From: Endobugula sp965214375
GTDB taxonomy: Bacteria; Pseudomonadota; Gammaproteobacteria; Pseudomonadales; Cellvibrionaceae
Direction of reading: 5' to 3'
Assembly: GCA_965214375.1 (NCBI GenBank)
Contig: OZ243947.1
Coordinates: 2,666,001-2,730,000, forward strand
DNA length: 64,000 bases
Under the pieces are notes generated by a model. It worked only from the letters and a program-made list of their open reading frames with translations. It made no database searches and was not told where the DNA came from. Of the stretch, positions 26,705 to 35,208 are shown one piece after another. How positions within the stretch are numbered: position 1 is the first letter of the stretch; each line of letters opens with the position of its first letter. Both the position numbers and the translations under genes were made by a program.

Positions 26705-29700
26705 TATTACTTTTCCTGACAATCTGCCCATCAGTGAAAAGCGTGAGCACATTGCGGCGACGATAAAAAAACATCAAGTCGTTGTTCTGGCGGGTGAAAC
26801 GGGTTCGGGTAAAACGACCCAACTTCCTAAAATTTGCTTATCAATAGGGCGCGGTGTTAATGGCATGATCGGCCATACACAGCCGCGTCGTATTGCCGCG
26901 CGTACCGTTGCCAATCGTATTGCTGAAGAATTAAATACCGCCTTGGGTGAACTTGTCGGTTATCAGGTGCGGTTTACAGATCAGGTGTCTGATAAAACGG
27001 CTATTAAGTTAATGACCGACGGTATTTTGCTGGCAGAAATTCAACAGGATCCTCTGCTCAAAAAATATGACACCATTATTATTGATGAAGCCCACGAGCG
27101 CAGTCTTAATATCGATTTTTTATTGGGTTACTTAAAACAATTGTTGCCCAAACGTCCCGGCTTAAAATTGATTGTGACCTCTGCCACCATCGATGTTGAA
27201 AATTTTTCGCGCCATTTTAACAATGCCCCGGTGATTGAAGTGTCGGGACGCACTTATCCTGTTGACGTTATCTATCGCCCCTTATTTGATGATGAAGAAG
27301 GTGGGGTTGATATCAATAGCGGCGTGTTAGCGGCGATTGATGAAATTCGCCAAGACGATACCTCTGGCGATATTCTGGTTTTTTTTAGTGGCGAGCGAGA
27401 TATCCTTGAAGCGGCATTAATGCTGCGTCGCGCGCAAATTCCCCATACAGACATTTTGCCCTTGTATGCGCGTTTAAGTGTCAGCGAGCAAAATAAAATC
27501 TTTCATCCCCATAAAGGTCAGCGTATTTTTTTAGCGACCAATGTGGCAGAAACGGCATTGACGGTTCCCGGTATCCGTTATGTGATTGATACGGGGCTGG
27601 CGCGTGTTCGTCGTTACAGTTTTCGTACCAAAGTACAGCGCCTTCCCATTGAAAAAATATCACAAGCCAGTGCCAACCAACGCAAAGGGCGTTGTGGCCG
27701 TGTCAGTGAGGGGGTATGTATTCGCTTATACAGCGAAGAGGATTTTAACCAACGCCCAGCATTTACCGACCCAGAAATTTTACGCACTAATTTAGCCGCA
27801 GTTATCTTGCAAATGGCGCAATTAAAGCTGGGCGATGTGAAACACTTTCCCTTTGTCGATGTGCCAGACCACCGTTTAATTAACGACGGTTATAAATTAC
27901 TGCAAGAGCTGCAAGCGGTTAATGCCAAAGGTAAATTATTACCTTTGGGGCGACAGTTGGCCCGTTTGCCGGTTGACCCGCGCTTGTCGCGTATGTTGGT
28001 GGCGGCAAAGCAGCTCGGTTGTATGCGTGAAGTCGCTGTAATGATTAGTGCCTTATCTGTCCAGGATCCGCGTGAACGTCCTGCGAATAAACAACAGGCC
28101 GCGGACGAAAAGCATCGTCAATGGTGGCACGAAAAATCGGATTTTATAGCGTTCAATACATTGTGGAATGCGTATGAAGAACAGCGTCAGACACTCTCTG
28201 GTAATCAATTGCAAAAATGGTGTAAGAAACACTATGTGTCGCCGTTAAGAATGCGTGAATGGCGTGATATCCATAAACAACTGTGCCAAGCTATGAGGCG
28301 TGTCGATATCAAACAAAATACACAAGCAGCGTCTTACGAAGCGATACACTGTGCATTGTTATCAGGCTTTTTAGGTAATATCGGACACTTGTCGGAAGAA
28401 AAAAATAACGTAGGCGAATACCTCGGTACACGTAATCGCCGTTTTTCGATCTTTCCTGGCTCCTCTCAATTTAAAAAGAAACCCAAATGGGTCGTGGCGG
28501 GTCAGTTACTGGAAACGTCCAAGCTATACGCACACCACATCGCGCATATTCAGCCTGAATGGGTGTTGCAAAATACTGCTCACCTTGACAAACGTCATCA
28601 TTTAGAACCCTACTATGCCGCGAAGTCTGGGCAGGTGATGGCTTTTGAAAAAATTTCCTTATACGGTGTGGTGCTGATTGACAAACAACGTGTCAGTTAT
28701 GGCAAGATCAATCCGTCATTATCCCGCGAATTATTTATTCGTACGGGTTTAGTCGAAGGCTTGTACGGTGAGCACGGGCGCATTAAAAAGAAAACGCCAT
28801 TATTTTTTCAACATCAACAGCAACTGCTTAAAGAACTTCACGATCTTGAAGCTAAATCACGGCGACGTGACATTGTGGTGGATGAACAGGTCCTGTTTGA
28901 TTTTTACCATGCCCGAGTGCCAGAAAATATCACCAACCTGCAAAGCTTTGAACAATGGCGTAAAGAGATAGAAAAGGAACAGCCGCAATACTTATTTGTT
29001 AAGCGTGAGTATTTAATGCAACACGATGCGGGGAATATCACGGAAGCCCAATTTCCCAACCAATTAACCTTAAGTGGTTTAACCTTGACCGTGACCTATC
29101 ACTTTGAACCCGGGCATGCGCATGATGGTGTCTCACTGCAAGTGCCTGTGGGGGTTTTACACTTGCTTAATGAAACCGAACTGGAATGGCTGGTGCCAGG
29201 CTTATTGCGCGAAAAATGTATTGCTATGATTAAGGGCTTGCCCAAGCAATGGCGTAAACATTTTGTGCCGGTACCCGATGCGGTTGATAAAGCCCTGCCG
29301 TATTTAAAGGATAAAACTCAGCCATTAACTCAGCGGCTATCAGAGCAATTGTTGCGGCAAAAAAATATTACTATCCCAGAAGCGCTATGGAATGATATTC
29401 CTATGGATGATTATTACCGCATGAACCTGTGTGTGCGTGATGAACATCAAACACTATTGGATAGTCATCGCCAGTTATCGGTATTACGCAAACGCTATCG
29501 CAACCATGTGCAAGAACATATTCAAGACAGCGGTAATGACTTTGAGCAAACCAATCTGCAGGAATGGAACTTTGGTGAACGGCCCGAGCGTTGGCAACTG
29601 CAGCGTCAGGGACTCTCAATTCTTGTCTACCCGGGATTGCAAGATCAGGCAACCCATGTAAATTTACAGTTATACGATAACCCCAATGAGGCATTGGTTG

Positions 29701-30422
29701 ATAGCTTACAGGGCGTTGTCCGTTTGGCTTTTTTACAGTTGCATGAAACCGTGAAATATCTGAAAAAGAACCTATTAAAAGGACGTGACTTGGGGCTGGC
29801 GGTGGTGGACATTGGTTCCACAGACAAGGTGCTTGACGATATTATTTGTACGGCAATCAAGCAAGCCTGTTTTAGTGAACCACTACACTCAGAAACACTG
29901 GTGCGTGATAAACAAGCCTATCTTGCCGCCGTGGAAGCAGGGCGTGCCGAGATTGTTGCAAAAGCAGAAAAGCTGGCCGCTTTACTGAGCGAATCTCTAG
30001 CCGCAGTGGTGGTGATTAAGAAAAGCTTGAAACAGGCCAAAAACCCCTTAATGATGTCTTATGCCGCGAGCGATATAGGGCAGCAGCTACAACATTTATT
30101 CTACCCCGGCATGTTATTTGAAACCCCTGAAACATGGTTACAGCAATACCCGCGCTACCTCAAAGCAATACAACACCGTCTGGAGAAAGTCCAGATGCAG
30201 GTTAATAAAGACCGGGCTTGGATTGCCGAATTGGAACCCTTATGGCAACGTTTTGAAGCCAAACTCAGTGAACAAGGCAAGGTACATTACCTGCTATCGC
30301 CTGAATTACAAACCTATCGCTGGATGCTTGAAGAGCTCAGAATCTCCCTGTTTGCACAAACCATCAAGACTCAAATGCCCGTTTCAGTCAAACGGCTCAA
30401 TAAACAATGGGAATTGTGCTAA
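26655..30422 (+). CDS. hrpA: ATP-dependent RNA helicase HrpA
   Basis: This is a DEAH-box helicase of about 1,255 residues. Walker A is AGETGSGKTTQ, the DEAH box is IIDEAHERS, motif VI is QRKGRCGR, and the long C-terminal HrpA extension (DUF3418) is present. HrpA rescues stalled ribosomes by splitting them with ATP. E. coli HrpA has about 80 extra N-terminal residues before the ITFPDNLPISEK segment; here that part is nearly absent. The start is uncertain. ATG 26655 and GTG 26682 lie inside the ABC gene, and no clear ribosome site separates them. Confidence 0.93.
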   Translation: MRSYGRISRVASSVKSNITFPDNLPISEKREHIAATIKKHQVVVLAGETGSGKTTQLPKICLSIGRGVNGMIGHTQPRRIAARTVANRIAEELNTALGELVGYQVRFTDQVSDKTAIKLMTDGILLAEIQQDPLLKKYDTIIIDEAHERSLNIDFLLGYLKQLLPKRPGLKLIVTSATIDVENFSRHFNNAPVIEVSGRTYPVDVIYRPLFDDEEGGVDINSGVLAAIDEIRQDDTSGDILVFFSGERDILEAALMLRRAQIPHTDILPLYARLSVSEQNKIFHPHKGQRIFLATNVAETALTVPGIRYVIDTGLARVRRYSFRTKVQRLPIEKISQASANQRKGRCGRVSEGVCIRLYSEEDFNQRPAFTDPEILRTNLAAVILQMAQLKLGDVKHFPFVDVPDHRLINDGYKLLQELQAVNAKGKLLPLGRQLARLPVDPRLSRMLVAAKQLGCMREVAVMISALSVQDPRERPANKQQAADEKHRQWWHEKSDFIAFNTLWNAYEEQRQTLSGNQLQKWCKKHYVSPLRMREWRDIHKQLCQAMRRVDIKQNTQAASYEAIHCALLSGFLGNIGHLSEEKNNVGEYLGTRNRRFSIFPGSSQFKKKPKWVVAGQLLETSKLYAHHIAHIQPEWVLQNTAHLDKRHHLEPYYAAKSGQVMAFEKISLYGVVLIDKQRVSYGKINPSLSRELFIRTGLVEGLYGEHGRIKKKTPLFFQHQQQLLKELHDLEAKSRRRDIVVDEQVLFDFYHARVPENITNLQSFEQWRKEIEKEQPQYLFVKREYLMQHDAGNITEAQFPNQLTLSGLTLTVTYHFEPGHAHDGVSLQVPVGVLHLLNETELEWLVPGLLREKCIAMIKGLPKQWRKHFVPVPDAVDKALPYLKDKTQPLTQRLSEQLLRQKNITIPEALWNDIPMDDYYRMNLCVRDEHQTLLDSHRQLSVLRKRYRNHVQEHIQDSGNDFEQTNLQEWNFGERPERWQLQRQGLSILVYPGLQDQATHVNLQLYDNPNEALVDSLQGVVRLAFLQLHETVKYLKKNLLKGRDLGLAVVDIGSTDKVLDDIICTAIKQACFSEPLHSETLVRDKQAYLAAVEAGRAEIVAKAEKLAALLSESLAAVVVIKKSLKQAKNPLMMSYAASDIGQQLQHLFYPGMLFETPETWLQQYPRYLKAIQHRLEKVQMQVNKDRAWIAELEPLWQRFEAKLSEQGKVHYLLSPELQTYRWMLEELRISLFAQTIKTQMPVSVKRLNKQWELC

Positions 30423-30449
30423 TATTTAGCCTGCTACATTTTACGAGAG

Positions 30450-30549
30450 ACAGAACAATTAGCTATTGACAACCTTTGGAGGCATGGACGCCGGAAAAGA
30501 GCGTACATGGATGTATTTACAGTGTGTTTGAAATAGCTAATTGTTCTGT
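30450..30549. repeat. intergenic hairpin repeat, copy 3
   Basis: A perfect 18-bp inverted repeat (30450-30467 against 30532-30549) encloses the shared core GGAGGCATGGACGCCGG, then GTACATGGATGTATTTACAG and GTGTGTTTG. The stem has no similarity to the stems of copies 1 and 2. It lies between hrpA and mlaA and ends 18 bases before the mlaA GTG, so it may end hrpA transcription or sit in the mlaA leader. Confidence 0.85.
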
Positions 30550-30567
30550 ATTAATAAAGGATTCAGA

Positions 30568-31317
30568 GTGAATAACACTATAAAATTATTGCTAATTAGT
30601 GCATTGCTGGTACTAACCGCCTGTGCCAGTTCGCCCTCTAATCAGAAAGCGGCTAAGCCTGAGCCTAAAAAAGAAGATAACCGTGATCCTTTCGAGGGTT
30701 TTAACCGGGCAATGTTTGCTTTTAATGATGGCTTGGATACCGTGCTACTCAAGCCTATTGCACAGGGCTATCGCTATATTACCCCCGGTTTTATAGAAAA
30801 CCGCTTTAACGATTTTTTCGCTAATTTGCTCGAAGTGCGCAATATTCTCAATGCTCTGTTGCAAGGTAAAGGGTCTGATGCCTCTCATTATACGGGTCGT
30901 TTTCTAATGAACTCTACCATCGGTTTGGCCGGGCTGTTTGATCCCGCTTCAGAACTGGGGCTTGAAGAGAAAGATGGCGAAGATTTTGGGCAAACGCTAG
31001 CCATATGGGGAGTGGAATCCGGGCCTTATTTGGTATTGCCGTTTTTGGGGCCATCAACCTTGCGGGATGGTGTTGCTGCTTTTCCGGTTGATTATTATTC
31101 AAACCCTACCCAGTATTTGGAGCAAAGCTCAACGGCAGATAAAATAGATATTATGGGTATTATTGACACGCGAGCCACTCTTTTAGATGCCGAAAAACTG
31201 CTTAGTGGCGACAAGTATATCTTTATCCGCGATGCATACTTACAGCGCCGACAGTTTTTAATTAGCGACGGTATTGTAGAAGATGATTTTGGTAAAGAGA
31301 TAAAAGATGATTTTTAA
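30568..31317 (+). CDS. mlaA: outer-membrane lipid asymmetry lipoprotein MlaA (VacJ)
   Basis: This is a 249-residue lipoprotein with lipobox LTAC near residue 18. The MlaA domain runs from RDPFEGFNRAMFAFND through NLLEVRNILNALLQGK and FLMNSTIGLAGLFDPA. MlaA sits in the outer membrane with porins and removes misplaced phospholipids from the outer leaflet, passing them to MlaC. GTG 30568 is chosen because AAAGGA lies seven bases upstream and the signal peptide starts there. The mlaBCDEF genes are not in the window. Confidence 0.93.
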   Translation: MNNTIKLLLISALLVLTACASSPSNQKAAKPEPKKEDNRDPFEGFNRAMFAFNDGLDTVLLKPIAQGYRYITPGFIENRFNDFFANLLEVRNILNALLQGKGSDASHYTGRFLMNSTIGLAGLFDPASELGLEEKDGEDFGQTLAIWGVESGPYLVLPFLGPSTLRDGVAAFPVDYYSNPTQYLEQSSTADKIDIMGIIDTRATLLDAEKLLSGDKYIFIRDAYLQRRQFLISDGIVEDDFGKEIKDDF

Positions 31318-31358
31318 ATTGGGTCAAAATTATAAATATTCCACGATTGATAATCTTT

Positions 31359-31898
31359 CTATTTGTCCTTTTTGAATTCACTTATTGATCTCCCAAAATT
31401 ATCCACTTTATCCCAGTCTGTAAACTCAACCACGGCATTGGGATCTGTAGGTCCATTGGTCATTAGCATAATGATACGGATCATTGTGCGATCTAGAATA
31501 CCGTATTTCTTATAATCAATTTTACCCGCAAATACTGCTGACTTGTCAGGCTTCCAAGATACTTCAGATAAATATTTCTTTAAATAAGGGTTAGTCTCAG
31601 GTGTATTCTTATTTGATTTTCTTGCCACCAAATTAACAGAAAAAAAAGCGCTTATCTTTTTATCCAGAATACTTTTAGTATTAGAGACAAAACCAACAAC
31701 TTCTTTCTTATGTTTTCCATATCGAATACTCGCACCGATGATTATTTTATCAAATGTTTCCAAATCACTAGAACACGCTGATGCTATAGGAGACAAGTGC
31801 ACAGTATGACCAGAATTTTCCAGTACAGATTGAATCCTATGACATATTTTTACCGTGTGCCCATCGGTGGTTGAATGTAATATTAGCACTTTATTCAC
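31359..31898 (-). CDS. hemG: menaquinone-dependent protoporphyrinogen oxidase HemG-like flavodoxin
   Basis: This is a 179-residue flavodoxin-fold protein starting VNKVLILHSTTDGHTVKIC, where STTDGHT is the FMN phosphate loop. FDKIIIGASIRYGKH and FFSVNLVARK match HemG, which oxidises protoporphyrinogen IX in haem synthesis using quinones. GTG 31898 is supported by AGGAGG four bases upstream. The length equals E. coli HemG (181). It converges with mlaA. Confidence 0.85.
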   Translation of the reverse strand: MNKVLILHSTTDGHTVKICHRIQSVLENSGHTVHLSPIASACSSDLETFDKIIIGASIRYGKHKKEVVGFVSNTKSILDKKISAFFSVNLVARKSNKNTPETNPYLKKYLSEVSWKPDKSAVFAGKIDYKKYGILDRTMIRIIMLMTNGPTDPNAVVEFTDWDKVDNFGRSISEFKKDK

Positions 31899-31982
31899 GA
31901 TACCTCCTAGGCACATAACACCCACATAAAAACCAAGCCCTAGCAAATACAAACCACGATATTGCAGTCAATACTTCAATGC

Positions 31983-32128
31983 TTACAGTTTATCAAACCT
32001 GGCTGGAGATAGGCTACCAATTGGTAAGCTCGTCTTACCATCTATGATTAATTCAGCCGCTATTTTTCCTACAACGGAAGAAAATTTGAAGCCAACTCCC
32101 TGAAGGCTTCCCACATAGAAATTGGCGC
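31983..32128 (-). pseudogene. C-terminal remnant of a FAD-dependent oxidoreductase (DAO family)
   Basis: The minus strand reads NFYVGSLQGVGFKFSSVVGK, then IAAELIIDGKTSLPIGSLSP and ARFDKL before TAA. This matches the C-terminus of D-amino-acid-oxidase-type flavoproteins, where G.GFK.SP..G contacts the flavin. No N-terminal part lies upstream; the sequence breaks off near 32128 next to the toxin-antitoxin unit. It looks like a gene cut by insertion or deletion at the edge of the mobile island. Confidence 0.7.
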
Positions 32129-32209
32129 CCCCACAAAGAAGCGATGAAAAACCTATCCGACACCCGAAGGGTGTGAACTATATTGCCTTTTTGTGCCTTT
32201 TTTTGCATG

Positions 32210-32230
32210 TTGTACAATGTTTATGTACAA
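32210..32230. promoter_or_regulatory. candidate autoregulatory operator of the toxin-antitoxin pair
   Basis: TTGTACA and TGTACAA form a perfect 7-7-7 inverted repeat 18 bases before the antitoxin start. Phd/YefM antitoxins repress their own promoter through such short dyads. The dyad is seen; binding is inferred from family practice. Confidence 0.6.
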
Positions 32231-32248
32231 GAGCGAGGTTAAATTATT

Positions 32249-32476
32249 ATGCAAACCGTAAATATTAGCGATTTTAGGGCTAACTTATTGAAATATTTAG
32301 AAAAAGCAAATGCTGGCGAACAACTAATTGTAACGACTAATGGAAAACTATTAGCAACAATAACACCGCCGGTAAAACAAAAACAACAAGCAAAACAGCA
32401 ATTAGAACAATTGGCTGAAAATACAAGAATAGATGATGTAATTAGCCCAACTGATTCAAGTTGGGAGGCGAATTAA
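32249..32476 (+). CDS. Phd/YefM-family antitoxin
   Basis: This is a 75-residue antitoxin. The N-terminal DNA-binding domain (MQTVNISDFRANLLKYLEKA and the following LIVTTNGKLLATI) is the Phd/YefM fold. The C-terminal tail after residue 45 is Gln- and Lys-rich and should bind and neutralise the toxin. The stop TAA shares its last base with the toxin ATG. The antitoxin is intact while the toxin is broken. Confidence 0.88.
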   Translation: MQTVNISDFRANLLKYLEKANAGEQLIVTTNGKLLATITPPVKQKQQAKQQLEQLAENTRIDDVISPTDSSWEAN

Positions 32477-32886
32477 TGATTTTGCTAGACACCTGTGCCA
32501 TTATTTGGGACGCGTTAGAAAAAAGCCAAATATCAAAAAAAGCGCTAAATGCAATAAATAAATCGGATAAATTTAATGCGCTAATTATAAGTGATATTTC
32601 TGTTTGGGAAATTGCGATGTTAATAAAAAAGGGGCGTATAAATATTGATACCTCTGCTTCAAATTTTATTAATTTGTATTTGCAAACGAGAAATATTGCC
32701 GTTATTCAGATTTCACCATAAATTGCTGAACTTTCTGTAAATTTTGGAGAAGAAATTAATAAAGACCCAGTTGATAGAATTATTGCTGCAACGTCGATAA
32801 TTCAAAATGCTTAGCTAGTAACAGCTGATAAGAATTTAATTCAAAGTAAAATAGTAAAAACTGTCCGACTTGATGACCTTGTATGA
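32476..32886 (+). pseudogene. PIN-domain toxin (VapC-like), broken
   Basis: ATG 32476 overlaps the antitoxin stop. The frame carries PIN-domain acidic residues in MILLDTCAIIWDALE, SDISVWEIAMLIKKG, DPVDRIIAATSI and VTADKNLI, the four-acid nuclease site. TAA at 32719-32721 (probably GAA before) and TAG at 32812-32814 interrupt it; the frame runs on to TGA at 32884. Without readthrough only the first 81 residues are made, lacking two of the acid clusters, so the RNase should be inactive. Confidence 0.85.
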
Positions 32887-32952
32887 TGTATTTTACCAGT
32901 TTTACATCACATTATTATTCGATAAAGTGAGACTCAACCTGTAGCCGCAGGT

Positions 32953-33026
32953 TTTGGTATAACAGCCCGATAGACGCCAGGCGCTGATCTCTCAAGCCCG
33001 TTAACAAGCGTGGGCGTTATACCAAT
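32953..33026 (+). repeat. attC-like integron recombination site
   Basis: The plus strand reads TTGGTATAACAGCCC at one end and GGGCGTTATACCAA at the other, perfect complements except for one extra base. Inner segments ACG/CGT also pair. The layout of simple sites TATAAC and GTTATA at the ends, with a bulged stem and variable centre, is that of integron attC sites. The GGGCGTTATA end is like the Vibrio cholerae repeats. It lies 67 bases after the toxin gene, where a cassette attC belongs. No integrase is in the window. Confidence 0.5.
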
Positions 33027-33086
33027 TTCAAATATTAACTCGAACAGTCGAAAGAGCCTCGAGCTCGAATGTAGCCAGGGTGAGTC

Positions 33087-34048
33087 ATGAATACAACTCC
33101 TAAGTCACAGAAGAAGCAGTTACAACGTCATATTGTTATCTATGTCGGTAAATCTATGCTGGACATTTGCATTTATGAAACCGATGAATATTTCCAAGTG
33201 GAAAATAATGCCGTCGGTATTAAGCAGCTCCTACGAAAAATCAAACGCTATAAACTCACGCGTGTTTTAGTAGAAGCAACAGGTGGTTATGAGCGTACTG
33301 TTGCAGAAGCCTGCGCAGAACATGAGTTGCCTATTATTATTGTTACCCCAGTAAAAGTGCGACAGTTTGCCCGTGCACAAGGCATATTAGCAAAAACCGA
33401 TAAAATAGATGCGCGTCTCATTGCACAATGTGGTGTTGTCATGCAGCCAGAAGTCAGGGTCTTACCCACTAAAAATATTAGGAAAGTCAGAGATTTAAAT
33501 GCGCGTAAGCGACAATTCATGGAAAGCCGCACTCAGGAGATGAATCGACAACACAAAGCTCAATCGTACTTAGCTGCCTCGCATCGTCGTATGATAAAAA
33601 TGCTGGACAAGGAGCTAGCATGGATTGACCAACAACTTGAAAAAGAAGTGGCTAAAATAGAGCAATGGCAACAAGCGAAAGAAATTTTATTATCGGCTAC
33701 TGGCATCGGTACGGGTGTTGCGTATACCCTGCTCGGTGAACTCCCTGAGTTAGGCAAACTCAGCCACCGTAAAATTGCATCACTTTGTGGCTTTGCGCCG
33801 TTCATCATGAAAGCGGGTCAATAACAAAAAAACGACGTATACGAGGCGGGCGTTCACCGATTAGAACGGTGCTTTATATGGCAATGATGTCCGCTATTCA
33901 ACACAATCCAACAATGAAACAGTTTTAAAATAAGTTGGTTGCACAAGGAAAGCATAAAAAAGTAGCGCTAACAGCGTGTATGCGCAAGATGATGACGATT
34001 TTAAATGCCAGGATCAGAGATAATCAGGAGTGGATATGGCTTAAATAA
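33087..34048 (+). pseudogene. IS110-family transposase, inactive
   Basis: This is a DEDD transposase of the IS110/IS1111 family, recognised by VEATGGYERTVAEA, KTDKIDARLIAQ, the coiled middle, and the C-terminal SATGIGTGVAYTLLGELPE and SLCGFAPF. Three defects are seen. The first catalytic aspartate of the usual I.ID.SK motif reads Y in IVIYVGKSMLD. The frame shifts near 33825 after GFAPFIMKAGQ. TAA at 33926-33928 follows MKQF, where a tyrosine codon is likely ancestral. The rest (NKLVAQGKHKKVALTACMRK) is recognisable. IS ends were not located. Confidence 0.85.
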
Positions 34049-34091
34049 ATTGCGCTTTAGGCTTGAGTTTAATCACAGTCGCTTGTTAAAT

Positions 34092-34400
34092 TTATTTACA
34101 CTTAATAATACCTTCTATTACTGGGTGATTAGCCTTAATATACTGCGTATAAGAACCAAAGCTTTTATCTTCAGCTGAAAGAATATTATAACCAGAGGGG
34201 CATAATTCATTTGCTCTGCGTTCCCAGAATATTTTGACTTGCTCCATAGATGTAAATCCATTATCTCTAAATTTTAATTGAATAGTTCCATCAGGAAGAG
34301 CTGTATCTTTGTAGCCTCCTGTATAACCCATTTTCTTATATGCGGTGGACCCACAAGCACTTAATTTTAATAATAAAATTGTAATTAGAATAACTTTCAC
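34092..34400 (-). CDS. small lipoprotein, CC0125/CC1285-like
   Basis: This is a 102-residue lipoprotein with signal MKVILITILLLKLSAC, where LSAC is the lipobox. The mature part contains MGYTGGYKDTALPDGTIQLK, the family hallmark, and one further cysteine pair at ELCPSGY and IIKCK. Members are outer-membrane-associated proteins of unknown function. An AGGAG-like site precedes the ATG. Confidence 0.75.
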   Translation of the reverse strand: MKVILITILLLKLSACGSTAYKKMGYTGGYKDTALPDGTIQLKFRDNGFTSMEQVKIFWERRANELCPSGYNILSAEDKSFGSYTQYIKANHPVIEGIIKCK

Positions 34401-34441
34401 ATTTTCTCCTGTAAATTTAACATTATATTAGACGTCATGGC

Positions 34442-34564
34442 GACGTGATTAAACACGTCGATGTGACGTATATCCACGGGAAGGTTTTAAGGGGAGTTGT
34501 TGAATTCCCTTTTGTTTCAATATTTTACCTTCCGTATAATCATTACGACGTGTGTAAACACGTC
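34442..34564. repeat. paired identical palindromes flanking an inverted-repeat segment
   Basis: GACGTG-N6-CACGTC occurs twice (34442-34459 and 34547-34564), with the centre ending in TAAA both times. Between them are imperfect arms CGGGAAGGTTTTAA and TTTTACCTTCCG around an inner AAGGGG/TCCCTT hairpin. The whole 123-base unit could fold as one nested structure. It lies in a 334-base gap between the lipoprotein and PilZ genes; I see no gene in that gap. Confidence 0.5.
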
Positions 34565-34734
34565 AGTGTTAAAGAATCATACTGTTTTTAATCCATAAAG
34601 CAATACAGCATTGACTCATGGTGGGGGTTAATTGTATGCCAAGAGCGTCGATTTTGTCTTGGAGATAGAAAAGAAGCCTTGCAAAGCTGGGGTGACTTTG
34701 CAAGGCCTATAGGTGACTATAATGGCCGGTAAGG

Positions 34735-35055
34735 CTAAGCGACTTGCAAGTCGTGTTCGTCAATGATTTCCTGCATTTCCAAGCCTAGAAGACACTGATT
34801 GTCTGCCGCTTGTTGTGAGCGGGCGATAGTGCAGCGTGCGCGCAAGCTGGGTCCCTTGTCTTGGTCTGAACCAACGGTAACGAGCAATTCAATTTCAACC
34901 GGTAACGAGTCCTTAACCGTCAATAACATACCGCTGCCACTTAAATCATTGCAGACGCCTTGAGTGACGGTGCCATCCTGTTCAACATGGACTTCTGCCG
35001 GTGTGTTGATTTTCATGCGAATAAAGTCGCGTTTTTCAGAGTATTGTAAATTCAT
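34735..35055 (-). CDS. PilZ-domain protein
   Basis: This is a 106-residue protein made of one PilZ domain. The c-di-GMP signature is present: an arginine pair in EKRDFIRM and NDLSGSGM, matching the RxxxR and DxSxxG rules closely. It probably senses c-di-GMP and acts on surface or motility systems. ATG 35055 is chosen over an upstream GTG at 35070. It is divergent from the response regulator phosphatase. Confidence 0.85.
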   Translation of the reverse strand: MNLQYSEKRDFIRMKINTPAEVHVEQDGTVTQGVCNDLSGSGMLLTVKDSLPVEIELLVTVGSDQDKGPSLRARCTIARSQQAADNQCLLGLEMQEIIDEHDLQVA

Positions 35056-35208
35056 TGTTGATATTCTCACCAGATTGACAAATTTTTTACGAAACTGTCT
35101 TTTAAGCGCAGTTGATATTTTTTAGTTTGCACGCTATTTATTGAAATACGTCTTGCGAGGGCGTGTATAAAGGAGTAGGGTGGCACCACTAATCACCTTG
35201 GTCACCAC

